Shown piece after piece: positions 11,048-20,183 of a stretch of DNA of 64,000 nucleotides; position 1 is the first letter of the stretch; each line of letters opens with the position of its first letter. The position numbers were made by a program, and so were the translations under genes. The notes beneath the pieces were generated by a model that searched no databases, was not told the DNA's origin, and worked only from the letters and a program-made list of their open reading frames with translations. The DNA is from Motilimonas pumila (GTDB taxonomy: Bacteria; Pseudomonadota; Gammaproteobacteria; Enterobacterales; CBDFNC01), in contig NZ_QZCH01000013.1 of the NCBI RefSeq assembly GCF_003596335.1, forward strand, positions 57,367-121,366. Direction: 5' to 3'.

Positions 11048-11953
11048 CTACGCTTTGTCTTTGCAAAGTGGGAAACCGAGTTCCTCACGTGCGGCGTAAT
11101 ATGCTTCGGCTACGGCTTTGGCTAGGGTACGCACACGTAGAATGTAACGTTGGCGTTCGGTCACCGAAATTGCGTGGCGAGCATCTAGCAAGTTGAAGTA
11201 ATGAGATGCTTTCATTACTTTTTCGTAAGCAGGTAGCGGCAGGCCTTTTTCAATCAGGTTGTGGCTTTCTTGCTCTGCTTGGTCAAAGGCCGCAAATAGG
11301 GCATCAACGTTAGCGTGCTCAAAGTTAAACGCAGATTGCTCTACTTCATTTTGATGGAAGATATCACCGTAAGTCACACGACCCATAGGACCGTCTGTCC
11401 ATACTAGGTCGTAGATGCTGTCTACGCCTTGCACGTACATGGCAAGACGCTCGATACCGTAGGTGATTTCACCGGTGACCGGAGAACACTCTAAGCCACC
11501 GACTTGTTGGAAGTAAGTGAACTGAGTCACTTCCATGCCGTTTAGCCAAATTTCCCAACCTAAACCCCATGCGCCTAAAGTAGGTGATTCCCAGTTATCT
11601 TCTACGAAACGAATATCGTGAATGGATGGGTCAATACCAATGGCTTCGAGGGAGGCCAAGTATAGCTCTTGGATGTTGTCCGGAGACGGCTTAAGCACAA
11701 CTTGAAATTGATAGTAGTGTTGTAGGCGGTTTGGGTTTTCGCCGTAACGACCATCTGTCGGGCGACGACAGGGTTGCACATACGCGCTGCTCATTGGCTC
11801 TGGACCAATAGAGCGTAAAAAAGTGAGGGGATGGAAGGTGCCGGCACCGACTTCCATATCCAGTGGTTGCGCAATGACGCAGCCTTGGCGAGCCCAATAG
11901 TCTTGCAACGCAAGAATCAGGCCTTGAAAGGTCTTGATATCGAATTTTTGCAT
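11048..11953 (-). CDS. glyQ: Glycyl-tRNA synthetase alpha subunit
   Basis: The 301-residue alpha subunit carries the class II catalytic core that activates glycine with ATP and transfers it to tRNA-Gly. Family hallmarks are visible: [17 protein letters not shown] near the start, the EVGAGTFHP segment, and [18 protein letters not shown] around residue 130. The length matches the family. It is the first gene of glyQS. The 220 bases upstream, before tusA, presumably hold its promoter, but I could not pick one site with confidence. Confidence 0.98.
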   Translation of the reverse strand: MQKFDIKTFQGLILALQDYWARQGCVIAQPLDMEVGAGTFHPLTFLRSIGPEPMSSAYVQPCRRPTDGRYGENPNRLQHYYQFQVVLKPSPDNIQELYLASLEAIGIDPSIHDIRFVEDNWESPTLGAWGLGWEIWLNGMEVTQFTYFQQVGGLECSPVTGEITYGIERLAMYVQGVDSIYDLVWTDGPMGRVTYGDIFHQNEVEQSAFNFEHANVDALFAAFDQAEQESHNLIEKGLPLPAYEKVMKASHYFNLLDARHAISVTERQRYILRVRTLAKAVAEAYYAAREELGFPLCKDKA

Positions 11954-12174
11954 GTTGGCTTAGCTGCTTATGTTTAAAAAAATACGCGACAGTATACCCC
12001 ATTCTGGGCTTGGTTTTATAGGGTAAATTTTGTGCTTGCGCCCAGTAATGGCGCATTTTGGGCATCACAATGACCCAGATATCGCAGCGTGCTGGAAACG
12101 TGGCGTGGGCAAGCCAGGGTATTTGCTGTTTGGTGAATGATGAAAGGTTTTTGTTGGTAAGCGCTTACTTTTAA

Positions 12175-12417
12175 CTAACCTTTCTTAATAAGGTACTTAT
12201 AAGGTGATTTTTCGGTATCGCTAGCAAGTAATTGATGATCCATAAACCGACAAAAGCTGGGAATATCGCGAGTAGTTGAAGGGTCGTCGGCAATGACTAG
12301 CAAGGTTTCGCCGGTGGCGAGTTGACGCACGGTTTTTCTGATCATCATCACAGGCTCGGGACAACGTAAGCCTAATGCGTCCAATTTTTGGTCTGCTTGC
12401 TGGAATAAATCACTCAT
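12175..12417 (-). CDS. tusA: Sulfur carrier protein TusA
   Basis: This 80-residue protein belongs to the TusA/SirA family. The carrier cysteine lies in [13 protein letters not shown]. In E. coli TusA accepts persulfide sulfur from IscS and passes it to TusBCD for tRNA 2-thiouridine synthesis, and it also affects sulfur flow to molybdopterin. I chose the ATG at 12417, which has GAAGAG upstream and gives the usual MSDLF-type start. A longer frame would require a TTG start eight codons earlier. It is a single gene between glyQ and a divergent small membrane protein gene. Confidence 0.93.
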   Translation of the reverse strand: MSDLFQQADQKLDALGLRCPEPVMMIRKTVRQLATGETLLVIADDPSTTRDIPSFCRFMDHQLLASDTEKSPYKYLIKKG

Positions 12418-12584
12418 TGTTTGCTCTTCATAAAGGCTCAAACTGGCAGTTTTGCAGCAATTAGCAGCAGCTTTGTCAGTCTTTAGTATTGGGTGTAGTC
12501 GATGCTGCTGTTTTAACCAGATCGCTTTTTTTTGCCGTAAAAGCGATTAAAATTAAACCAACACATATCGATTTGGAGGTGGGT

Positions 12585-12758
12585 ATGTTACAGCAATTTA
12601 TGCGTCTTCAGCTATATGCTGGCTTAGGTTTTTTTGCATTTGCAATGGTGGCATTAGGCACACCGCTTGGCAATAATGCCACCTGGATTGCTTGTCTTAT
12701 CATGGTCGCTATTGGTTTATGGATTGAGCTGGGTAAGTCTTTTCAAGACCCAGATTAA
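12585..12758 (+). CDS. Small two-segment membrane protein
   Basis: This is a 57-residue protein with two hydrophobic segments (about 10-25 and 31-46) and a charged C-terminus, so an integral inner-membrane protein is likely. I do not recognise a named family. The ATG at 12585 is preferred because GGAGG lies five bases upstream and the first hydrophobic segment follows at once. An upstream GTG-type start would add a 32-residue tail that looks non-coding. Its stop overlaps the stop of the convergent sugar-binding protein gene by four bases. Confidence 0.65.
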   Translation: MLQQFMRLQLYAGLGFFAFAMVALGTPLGNNATWIACLIMVAIGLWIELGKSFQDPD

Positions 12759-13987
12759 CCTTGGCTTGCGAGTATTGCGACTTTCAATTGTTGGCTGGCT
12801 TTTTCAGCCGACACGTTCGGGTTTTTAAAGTAATAATTGACCACATTGGCGATGGCGTTTTGTACATGTCCAGTGTTGGCCATGTCCTGCGCCATCGAAG
12901 GCACTAGTTGTTGGGTGCTAAAGTCATCGTGAGCTTGCCGTGAGCAGGTATCTAATGCGCTGATGTCGGCGTCCAGTCGAGCGGGAATAGAGCCCTTTTG
13001 TAAGCTAAAATCCGTTTGCAGTTGTGGGTCGGCGATGATTTGAGCTAAATCTAACTGAGCCCGAAGTTGAGACTGTCCCGTTTTAAAGAATACGAAGGTA
13101 TCAATGTTGTAAATAAAGGCTCGTTGGCTGCCTGGCGTGGGCAGACACAAGTAATCTTCTCCTGCGACTAGCTGGCCATTGGTCAGCTCACCTTTGACCC
13201 AATCCCCCATGATCATCATGCCCGCTTTGCCTTCTATAAATACTTGGGCGTTTTTGTCCCAGTTACGATCTGCCGCTTGAGGAGAGACGATTTTTTGTAC
13301 TTGGCGCAAGGTGTTGAAGGTTTCAACGATAGCCTGTGAGGCCAATACCTCTGGGTCGTGTTTAACAAAGGCGCGGCGGTAATTAATCGGCCCCAATTTA
13401 GCGATCGCAATGGACTCAAACAAAATGGTATTTTGCCAAGGTTGAATACCATGGGCCAATGGCTCTATCCCAGCTTGTTGCAGTTGCTGAGCCACTTCAA
13501 TAAATTGTTCCCAGGTGGTTGGCGCAGTGAGTGCTAACTGATTAAAAACACTTTGATTGATCCATAACCAATTGACCCTGTGGATATTAATTGGCACGGC
13601 GTAGTAATGGCCTTGTAATTGACTAAATTGCAGCACTTCTTGAGGAAACACCTGTTGCCACTTTTGTTTAATGGCAAGGCTGTCGAGTGGTTGTAATAAG
13701 TCTAAGCGCGCCCAGTCATTGATATCTGGGCCCTTAATTTGTGCGCCCGCTGGTGGATTGCCCGAAATGACGCGAGTTTTAAGGACCGTCATGGCGCTAT
13801 TTCCCCCGCCACCTGTGACCGCAAAATCGCGCCACTGGTGCTGACTATTTACTTGCTCTTGTACCAGTTGTAATGCTTGCTTTTCACTGTCAGAAGTCCA
13901 CCAATGCAGTACTTCAACTTCGGCGCTATGGCTTAATACAGGCAGTAAACTGCAACAAGAGAAGGCTAAGGCAAGGATTTTTTTCAC
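12755..13987 (-). CDS. Sugar-type ABC substrate-binding protein (GtsA-like)
   Basis: This 410-residue periplasmic protein of SBP family 1 has a signal peptide (cleavage near LSHSA). It carries stretches typical of glucose/mannose-binding proteins: LHWWTSDSEKQAL near residue 27, GGGGNSAMTVLKTRV near 60 and GAQIKGPDINDWA near 81. It is the last gene of an operon with a response regulator and a histidine kinase, starting 9 bases after the kinase. No permease or ATPase gene is nearby. In Pseudomonas the related gts genes sit next to the GltR-GtrS regulators, so here the protein may present sugar to the kinase, or work with permeases encoded elsewhere. The family is clear; the ligand is inferred. 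Confidence 0.82.
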   Translation of the reverse strand: MKKILALAFSCCSLLPVLSHSAEVEVLHWWTSDSEKQALQLVQEQVNSQHQWRDFAVTGGGGNSAMTVLKTRVISGNPPAGAQIKGPDINDWARLDLLQPLDSLAIKQKWQQVFPQEVLQFSQLQGHYYAVPINIHRVNWLWINQSVFNQLALTAPTTWEQFIEVAQQLQQAGIEPLAHGIQPWQNTILFESIAIAKLGPINYRRAFVKHDPEVLASQAIVETFNTLRQVQKIVSPQAADRNWDKNAQVFIEGKAGMMIMGDWVKGELTNGQLVAGEDYLCLPTPGSQRAFIYNIDTFVFFKTGQSQLRAQLDLAQIIADPQLQTDFSLQKGSIPARLDADISALDTCSRQAHDDFSTQQLVPSMAQDMANTGHVQNAIANVVNYYFKNPNVSAEKASQQLKVAILASQG

Positions 13988-13996
13988 TAGGGTTTG

Positions 13997-15451
13997 TTAC
14001 TCCAACGGGCTGCGCGGCAGTACAATTTTAACCAATAAGCCGCCATCGGTAGCATTGCTTAAGGTAATGTCGCCGCAGTGAGCATGCACTATGTTGCGTA
14101 CTATACCTAACCCTAAGCCAAAACCTGGTTCTTGGCTGTGCAATCTGACGTATGGATCAAAAATTCGCGGCAGATCTTGCTCTGGGATGCCTGGGCCTTG
14201 GTCTTGAATAGTAATGTGCAAATCATTATTGATGTCCATTAAGGTAATGACAACGCGCTCACCATATTTAATGCCATTATCAATTAAGTTACTCAGGCAG
14301 CGTTGCAACGCTAAGGGCTTGCCGCGATATGGCGCCACGTAGTGACCAATTATGCGGTGATGTTGAGGATAAATTTCGCACACTTTATGTACCAGCTTAC
14401 GAACATCAATGGCGGTGATATTTTCATGAATATCCGTGTCTTTCACTGTTTGCAAAGCACCTTTCACCATGATTTCAAGCTCGTCTAGATCGTCATTAAA
14501 CTTGTCGATGACGGTGTCGTCGTCTAGCAGTTCAGCCCTCAATCGCAAGCGAGTGATAGGGGTTTTGAGATCGTGTGAAATAGAGCCAAACAAGGATTCT
14601 CTGTCAGCAATATAGCGTTGCATTTTTTGCTGCATATGATTAAACGCACGGGTGGCGGTGACAATTTCTAATGCTCCTTGTTCTTTTAACGGCGGCTGGT
14701 CCAAGTCGATACTCATGTCAGACGCTGCAACCGCTAAACGTTTTAATGGTTTCGCTTGCCACTGGAAAAAGCAGTAGCTAAAAAGCAATAGAAAAATGGT
14801 GGATAAGATCACCGTGGTGAGCTGCGGGCTAGGGATGCCGTCATCGTCGTCCAAAATATACGGCGGTGGCATTAACGCTGCTAGGTAAAGCCATTCTCCT
14901 TCTGCTAGCTCTAGCTGGAGTACCAATATGGGGGGGTTGAGGTTATCGATGAGTAACGAATAACTCGCCCATGACGGTGGCAGATCGGTTAGCAAGGTGT
15001 TGTTATTGAGCACTTTAAGCTCTTGTGGATGGGAAAAATCCACGTGAATAGCAATATTAGGGCTCAGCTGCTGCTTTAATACGTCTTGTATGGTGTGGGT
15101 GACGAGTGCTTTTTGTTGAGATTCAGCAATAGGATTGAGCAGTATTTTCTCGCTGTTTAATGATACAAAAAAGCGTGACCCACCCATGTTACGCAATTGA
15201 TCGAGTACGATATGGCGAAATTTTGCGGGCAGGTTTTTAAAGTAGTTTGCGGTGCTCGCCGCACTATTGGCAATATGATTGGCGTTACTGATCAGTACTT
15301 GGTTTTCTTGCTGGGTTAATAACTTCACCCAAATGATGCTACTGATGCCTTGGGCCAATACCACAGACAAAAAGAAGATCAATAGCATGCGTGTCAGCAG
15401 TGATTTGGGTGCCCAGCGCCGGCAGTGGCCTAAAACAGAATTAAGACTCAT
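13997..15451 (-). CDS. Two-component sensor histidine kinase (GtrS/EnvZ-like)
   Basis: This is a 484-residue membrane kinase. From the N-terminus it has a membrane segment (about 21-43), a periplasmic sensor region of about 160 residues, a second segment (about 212-230), a HAMP domain, then HisKA with the phosphoacceptor His in SISHDLKTP (about residue 293). The ATPase domain follows with N box NLIDNGIKYG, G1 box DQGPGIP and G2 box GFGLGLG. The ATG at 15451 overlaps the end of the regulator gene by 11 bases. The longer frame would start at a TTG five codons earlier. Translational coupling with the regulator and the downstream sugar-binding protein suggests sugar sensing, as for GtrS, but this is inferred from context. 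Confidence 0.9.
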   Translation of the reverse strand: MSLNSVLGHCRRWAPKSLLTRMLLIFFLSVVLAQGISSIIWVKLLTQQENQVLISNANHIANSAASTANYFKNLPAKFRHIVLDQLRNMGGSRFFVSLNSEKILLNPIAESQQKALVTHTIQDVLKQQLSPNIAIHVDFSHPQELKVLNNNTLLTDLPPSWASYSLLIDNLNPPILVLQLELAEGEWLYLAALMPPPYILDDDDGIPSPQLTTVILSTIFLLLFSYCFFQWQAKPLKRLAVAASDMSIDLDQPPLKEQGALEIVTATRAFNHMQQKMQRYIADRESLFGSISHDLKTPITRLRLRAELLDDDTVIDKFNDDLDELEIMVKGALQTVKDTDIHENITAIDVRKLVHKVCEIYPQHHRIIGHYVAPYRGKPLALQRCLSNLIDNGIKYGERVVITLMDINNDLHITIQDQGPGIPEQDLPRIFDPYVRLHSQEPGFGLGLGIVRNIVHAHCGDITLSNATDGGLLVKIVLPRSPLE

Positions 15452-16151
15452 AACTGACTTCGGCAATGAGCACGTAGCCTGCGCCGCGAATCGTTTTTAT
15501 TAATTTGGGGTTTTTCCCATTGTCACCTAAACGTTGACGCAGCCGACTGAGTTGCACGTCAATCCCTCGCTCTAGCGGCAGTGCTTCACGGCCGCGGGTA
15601 GCGTCAGAGATAGCATCGCGGTCTAGAATTTGATTGGGATGTTGCAAGAACAGCATTAACAAGTTGTAGTCTGCGCCAGATAATTCAGAGGTTTCACCGT
15701 GTTGGTCAGTCAAACTGCGTTGTAACGTGTCTAGACGCCACTGACCAAAACGCATAAAGCGGCTACTGCTGGTGCTGCTAAATTGGGCGCGGCGCAGTAA
15801 CGCTTTAATGCGAGCGAGCAGCTCTCTTGGACTAAAAGGCTTTGCGATATAGTCGTCGGCACCAATTTCAAGCCCTATGACACGGTCGGTTTCGTCTGAG
15901 CTGGCGGTGAGCATAATAATCGGCACATTTGAGTCGCGGCGAATGTGCTGGCACAGAGTAAAGCCGTCATCGCCCGGCATCATGACGTCAAGTATGATTA
16001 AGTCAGGCGCGTGCTGCTCTAATATTTGATGCATGGCCACACCGTCTTCGGCGGTAAGCACGTCGAAGCCTGATTTACTCAGGTATTGTTGCAGAAGTTG
16101 GCGAATTTCTTGGTCATCATCAACGATAAGTATTTGTTTATTATTATTCAA
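15441..16151 (-). CDS. OmpR-family response regulator (GltR-like)
   Basis: The 236-residue regulator has a receiver domain with the acidic pair in IVDDDQE, phosphoacceptor Asp55 in LDVMMPG and Lys in AKPFSPREL. A C-terminal winged-helix DNA-binding domain follows, with the conserved ending KLIKTIRGAGYVL. It heads an operon with the overlapping kinase gene and the sugar-binding protein gene. The target promoter is probably its own operon and/or sugar-uptake genes elsewhere. The 150 bases before the divergent peroxidase gene hold its promoter region, with no operator I can define. Confidence 0.93.
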   Translation of the reverse strand: MNNNKQILIVDDDQEIRQLLQQYLSKSGFDVLTAEDGVAMHQILEQHAPDLIILDVMMPGDDGFTLCQHIRRDSNVPIIMLTASSDETDRVIGLEIGADDYIAKPFSPRELLARIKALLRRAQFSSTSSSRFMRFGQWRLDTLQRSLTDQHGETSELSGADYNLLMLFLQHPNQILDRDAISDATRGREALPLERGIDVQLSRLRQRLGDNGKNPKLIKTIRGAGYVLIAEVSYES

Positions 16152-16304
16152 TTGCTGCTTATCCTTAGAGCTGCTATGACTTTATTGAAGCCGTGACGGC
16201 GATAAAAAGCAATAGGCAGATACAGATACAACAACGCCAGAGTGATCAATCTCAACGTCAATATCGTTTACAGGACTAACCATAGCCTTTACAAGGATTT
16301 CATC

Positions 16305-16838
16305 ATGTTAATGCGTTCAATATTACTCGTGTCGGGGATGATGATGAGTCATGCCAGTGCCGCCAACTGCTTACCTGTGTTTAATGAAACGCGGGGTAAG
16401 CTGCATTCAGAAGAGCAAGTGAACTTGTGTGAACTCACTCAAGGCAAGCCTGTGCTAGTTGTTAATACTGCCAGTAACTGTGGCTTTACCTCGCAATTCA
16501 AACAACTCGAACAAGTGCATCAAAGGTACAAAGACCAAGGATTGGTGGTGATTGGGTTCCCATCTAATGACTTCTTCCAGGAAAACAGTGACGAGAAAGA
16601 CACCGCTAAGGTGTGTTATATCAACTATGGCGTTACCTTTACCATGCTTGAACCAGGTTCGGTTAGAGGGGATAGTGCCGACCCCATTTTTAAGTATTTG
16701 TCGCAGCAAACTGCGTCGGTTAAATGGAATTTTTACAAATTCTTAATCAGTGCTGATGGTAAGGAAATTAAACACTTTCCTAGCAACACCAAGCCAGATA
16801 GCGACCAGTTTCAACAAGCCGTCAAAGCTATCTTGTAA
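16305..16838 (+). CDS. Exported glutathione peroxidase family protein
   Basis: This 177-residue protein belongs to the glutathione/thioredoxin peroxidase family. After an N-terminal signal peptide (cleavage near SHASA) come the family motifs NTASNCGFT with peroxidatic Cys59 in place of selenocysteine, the FPSNDF segment, and WNFYKFL near residue 140. It should reduce peroxides in the periplasm, probably with a dithiol reductant. The ATG at 16305 has AAGGA eight bases upstream and begins the signal peptide; the longer frame from a GTG lacks support. It lies 55 bases before hemH on the same strand, so heme synthesis and peroxide defence may be coexpressed. Confidence 0.85.
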   Translation: MLMRSILLVSGMMMSHASAANCLPVFNETRGKLHSEEQVNLCELTQGKPVLVVNTASNCGFTSQFKQLEQVHQRYKDQGLVVIGFPSNDFFQENSDEKDTAKVCYINYGVTFTMLEPGSVRGDSADPIFKYLSQQTASVKWNFYKFLISADGKEIKHFPSNTKPDSDQFQQAVKAIL

Positions 16839-16893
16839 CTCTGGCACTTTATGTTTAGGCTGATGTTGTTCAATTTTAAATAAGGACAGGAAG

Positions 16894-17949
16894 TTGTCTC
16901 GTTTCACTGCGTTAACCGAAAACGCCCATGAAAAGCTCTCTGCTGATACTGGCGTATTACTGACCAACCTAGGTACGCCAAAAGCGCCCACCGCGGAAGC
17001 TTTAAGGCCTTACTTGCGCCAATTTTTGTCTGACCCGCGAGTGGTTGAGATCCCTAAATTGGTGTGGATGATCATTTTGCACGGCATTATTTTGCGGGTA
17101 CGGCCGGCAAAATCAGCCAAGTTGTATCAAAGCATTTGGCTGGAAGACGGCTCGCCTTTGTTAGTACACAGTAAAAACCAGCGTGGCAAGCTCGAGTTAG
17201 CCCTGCAAGCTGCGGGGGTTAACGCCAATGTGAAACTGGCGATGCGTTATGGTGAACCGTCGATAGAGCAGGCTTTGCAAGAGTTCCAACAACAGGGGAT
17301 CCGCAAAGTTGTGGTGTTACCGCTATACCCACAATATTCAGGCCCTACCACTGGCTCCACCTTTGACGCGGTTACACGGGAGTTGCAAAAATGGCGCTTT
17401 GTACCGCAAATGCATTTCATTAACAGCTACCATGACCATGAGCTGTACATTACGGCGCTTGCTAATTCGATAGCGGAAGACATTGCAGCCAAAGGCATGC
17501 CAGATAAACTGGTTCTGTCGTATCACGGTATGCCACAGCAGTTTTTTGATAATGGCGACCCTTATTACTGTTTATGCATGAAAACCAGTCGTTTAGTGGC
17601 TGAAAAACTGCAACTTGAAAAAGACCAATACGTCACCAGCTTTCAGTCTCGATTTGGTAAAGCAGAATGGCTCAAGCCATATACAGACGCCACGTTAGAA
17701 GCGCTAGCACAAGAGGGTAAAACCAACGTTGCCGTGGCTTGTCCGGCGTTTAGCGCAGATTGCTTAGAAACCTTAGAAGAAATGGTGCACGAAAATCGTG
17801 AGGTTTTCATAGAAGCGGGCGGTAAAGAGTATCGCTACATTGATGCGTTGAACTCCAGAGACGATCATATCGCCATGATGACCGAGTTGGTTTTACCTTA
17901 TTTACAGCCTCACCCAAGCCCTATCAAAGCGCCGAAAGTACACGCTTAA
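16894..17949 (+). CDS. hemH: Ferrochelatase
   Basis: The 351-residue enzyme inserts ferrous iron into protoporphyrin IX, the last step of heme b synthesis, at the inner face of the membrane. Motifs include GVLLTNLGTP near the N-terminus, VLPLYPQYSG near residue 147, the metal-site histidine in SYHGMP near 209, and FQSRFGKAEWLKP. The frame opens at a TTG with AAGGA about seven bases upstream. No in-frame ATG or GTG lies nearby, so the TTG start is likely. A terminator candidate is at 18108. Confidence 0.96.
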   Translation: MSRFTALTENAHEKLSADTGVLLTNLGTPKAPTAEALRPYLRQFLSDPRVVEIPKLVWMIILHGIILRVRPAKSAKLYQSIWLEDGSPLLVHSKNQRGKLELALQAAGVNANVKLAMRYGEPSIEQALQEFQQQGIRKVVVLPLYPQYSGPTTGSTFDAVTRELQKWRFVPQMHFINSYHDHELYITALANSIAEDIAAKGMPDKLVLSYHGMPQQFFDNGDPYYCLCMKTSRLVAEKLQLEKDQYVTSFQSRFGKAEWLKPYTDATLEALAQEGKTNVAVACPAFSADCLETLEEMVHENREVFIEAGGKEYRYIDALNSRDDHIAMMTELVLPYLQPHPSPIKAPKVHA

Positions 17950-18340
17950 ATACTCTTTTCGATTACGCTTTGGCGATGACGTTTGTTGTCGCCATTGCTT
18001 CCATTGTGCCACTCTCGTGGTTGTTTTAATTAGTCGCCTAACTTGTTGCGTTGTTCTTGTATTGCTGAATGTTGCAACTGCGTTGTATTGCTATCTCGCA
18101 GAAAAATAAAAAGCACCTGATTGGGTGCTTTTTGGGTATCAAAGGATTCAATATTTAAACTATCGCGAAGGGGCGTTGTTGCGAGCTCAGTGCTTCATTT
18201 ACCCTTCACTGATATAAACGAAGGTCATAAAAAAATAGATCACTCCACCAAGGCGATTTTTTTGCCCTAGGCTTAGATAAAGCAATATTACATGCTTTTT
18301 CAAGCACTCAGCGAAACGGGAAAAATATTTAAAGGGGCAG
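17950..18340. other. Intergenic region hemH-folM
   Basis: No gene is supported in these 391 bases. The first half is featureless and contains the hairpin annotated at 18108. The second half, before folM, is AT-rich and likely carries its promoter. A reverse-strand frame at 18199-18393 is short, overlaps folM and has no credible features. Confidence 0.6.
18108..18133. terminator. Intrinsic terminator after hemH
   Basis: The ten-base arm AAAAAGCACC and its complement enclose a six-base loop and end in a T run. It lies about 160 bases after the hemH stop and reads as a terminator on both strands. Confidence 0.8.
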
Positions 18341-19051
18341 ATGGTGGAGACGATTGTCATTACCGGTGGCGCGCAGCGAGTGGGGTTGGCCATGGCCAGA
18401 GCGTTGCAGCAGCAGGGGTATCAAGTGGTTATTAGCTATCGAACTGAGCGGGCGGGAGTGGCTGAGTTACAAAATTTAGGCGTTGATTGCGTGGCAGCCG
18501 ATTTTTCTGAGCCTGCTGGGGTTAGCGCCTTCAGCGACTATGTTTTATCTCGCTATAGTGAGTTACGGGCGCTGATTCATAATGCTTCGGAGTGGGCGCC
18601 TGAGCAGCCCGATTGCATTGACCCAAGCTTAGTGCCGCGCATGATGCAAATTCACGTCAATACCCCTTATCAGCTAAACCTTGCGCTGACGCCGTTATTA
18701 CAGGCTCAGCCTGGTGGTGCAGACATTATTCATATGACCGATTACATCACTCAAGTTGGCAGCAGCAAACATATTGCTTATGCCGCCAGTAAAGCAGCAT
18801 TAGCCAATTTGACCTTATCATTTGCAGCCAAGTTAGCCCCTCATATTAAGGTCAATAGTATTGCGCCGGCATTGCTGATGTTTAATCAAGGGGATGATGA
18901 CGCTTACAAACAAAAAACGTTACGTAAAACTCTGATGGGCATAGAGCCTGGCCCAACCGATGTGGTGCAAGCTGTGATGTACCTGATTAATGCCTGTTAT
19001 GTCACCGGTTCTACTATTGCCGTGAATGGCGGCCGGCATCTCGCCCGATAA
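18341..19051 (+). CDS. folM: Dihydromonapterin reductase FolM
   Basis: This 236-residue short-chain dehydrogenase/reductase has the pteridine-reductase form of the nucleotide-binding motif (TGGAQRVG near residue 8, with the arginine typical of NADPH-dependent pteridine reductases) and the catalytic YxxxK as YAASK. FolM reduces dihydromonapterin to tetrahydromonapterin. It starts at an ATG with AAGGGG upstream. It is followed within 20 bases by folE and then folX, so all three pterin steps are in one operon. That context supports FolM over a generic SDR. Confidence 0.9.
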   Translation: MVETIVITGGAQRVGLAMARALQQQGYQVVISYRTERAGVAELQNLGVDCVAADFSEPAGVSAFSDYVLSRYSELRALIHNASEWAPEQPDCIDPSLVPRMMQIHVNTPYQLNLALTPLLQAQPGGADIIHMTDYITQVGSSKHIAYAASKAALANLTLSFAAKLAPHIKVNSIAPALLMFNQGDDDAYKQKTLRKTLMGIEPGPTDVVQAVMYLINACYVTGSTIAVNGGRHLAR

Positions 19052-19067
19052 CCTACAAGGAAATGGT

Positions 19068-19622
19068 ATGAGTGAAACGCTAGCCCAGCAATATCTAAAT
19101 ATTATTCGCGAAATTGGCGAAGACGAACACCGTGAAGGTTTGCTTGATACGCCAATGAGAGCTGCGAAAGCGATGCAGTTTTTAACTCAGGGTTATCAGC
19201 AGCAACTTGATGAAGTGATTAACGACGCTGTATTTAGTAGCGAAAGTGATGACATGGTACTGGTTAAAGGCATTGAATTATATTCAATGTGTGAACACCA
19301 TATGTTGCCCTTTATTGGGACTTGCCATATTGCTTATATCCCGAATGGCAAGGTGTTGGGATTGTCTAAATTTGCGCGCATTGTCGACATGTATTCGCGC
19401 CGTTTACAAATTCAAGAAAACTTGACCAGAGAAGTGGCGCAGGCGGTATTGACGGCCACTGATGCGCTAGGTGTTGGGGTGATCATTGAAGCGAAACACA
19501 TGTGTATGATGATGCGCGGGGTAGAAAAGCAGCATTCTAATATGCGTACGTCGGTCATGTTAGGCTCGTTTCGAGAAAACCCCAAAACTCGGGCAGAGTT
19601 TTTAGATTTACTAAGAAACTAA
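19068..19622 (+). CDS. folE: GTP cyclohydrolase I
   Basis: The 184-residue enzyme converts GTP to dihydroneopterin triphosphate, the first step of folate and pterin synthesis. Visible family motifs are the zinc and active-site segment [11 protein letters not shown] near residue 74, [15 protein letters not shown], and [11 protein letters not shown] near 145. The ATG at 19068 is preceded by AAGGA. A longer frame would overlap folM and lacks support. It sits between folM and folX. A separate housekeeping copy may exist elsewhere in the genome; if so, this one may be dedicated to monapterin. Confidence 0.96.
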   Translation: MSETLAQQYLNIIREIGEDEHREGLLDTPMRAAKAMQFLTQGYQQQLDEVINDAVFSSESDDMVLVKGIELYSMCEHHMLPFIGTCHIAYIPNGKVLGLSKFARIVDMYSRRLQIQENLTREVAQAVLTATDALGVGVIIEAKHMCMMMRGVEKQHSNMRTSVMLGSFRENPKTRAEFLDLLRN

Positions 19623-19636
19623 CGCGAGGGAATGCG

Positions 19637-20002
19637 ATGCCAACCAGTCAGGCGATCATTAATATTTGTGATTTAAGATTAAGAACGTTCATCGGCTTTA
19701 ATCCTGAAGAGCAAAGCAAAATGCAAGACATAGTGATCAATGCGGAAATACATTATCCGGCTAACAAAGCGCGGGACAGCGATCTGATAGACCAAGCGTT
19801 AAACTACAAAGACGTGACCAAAGCCATTATTGAATTAGTGGAGCACGGGCGCTTTATGTTATTGGAAAAGCTGGTGGACGATATTTTACAGCTTTGTCAT
19901 CAACACCCTTGGGTGACGTTTACCAAAGTCAGAGTTGATAAACCTCATGCGCTGCGATTTGCAGACTCTGTCGCGCTGACTCTTAGTTGGCAACGCGAGT
20001 AG
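19637..20002 (+). CDS. folX: Dihydroneopterin triphosphate 2'-epimerase FolX
   Basis: This is a 121-residue FolB/FolX-fold protein with the family pattern [17 protein letters not shown] near the N-terminus and [10 protein letters not shown] near residue 54. FolX epimerises dihydroneopterin triphosphate to the monapterin form; FolB paralogues act as dihydroneopterin aldolases. The neighbours folM and folE favour FolX. It begins 14 bases after folE with GAGGG upstream. Confidence 0.88.
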   Translation: MPTSQAIINICDLRLRTFIGFNPEEQSKMQDIVINAEIHYPANKARDSDLIDQALNYKDVTKAIIELVEHGRFMLLEKLVDDILQLCHQHPWVTFTKVRVDKPHALRFADSVALTLSWQRE

Positions 20003-20183
20003 CCTCACTTTGTTGCTCCGCTGAGCTGCAACAGGTTGTGGAAGTTGGCTTGTTATCTAGTTTCTTTGTTATGGGTGAAATAACCTTACTTTCTATCGGT
20101 GTTTAGCTTAGAGCAAACTGGTTAGAATGCGCGCTCTTGTCGCGCCCGGTTTACGTCTGGGTCAGCTCATATAAGGAAGTATC

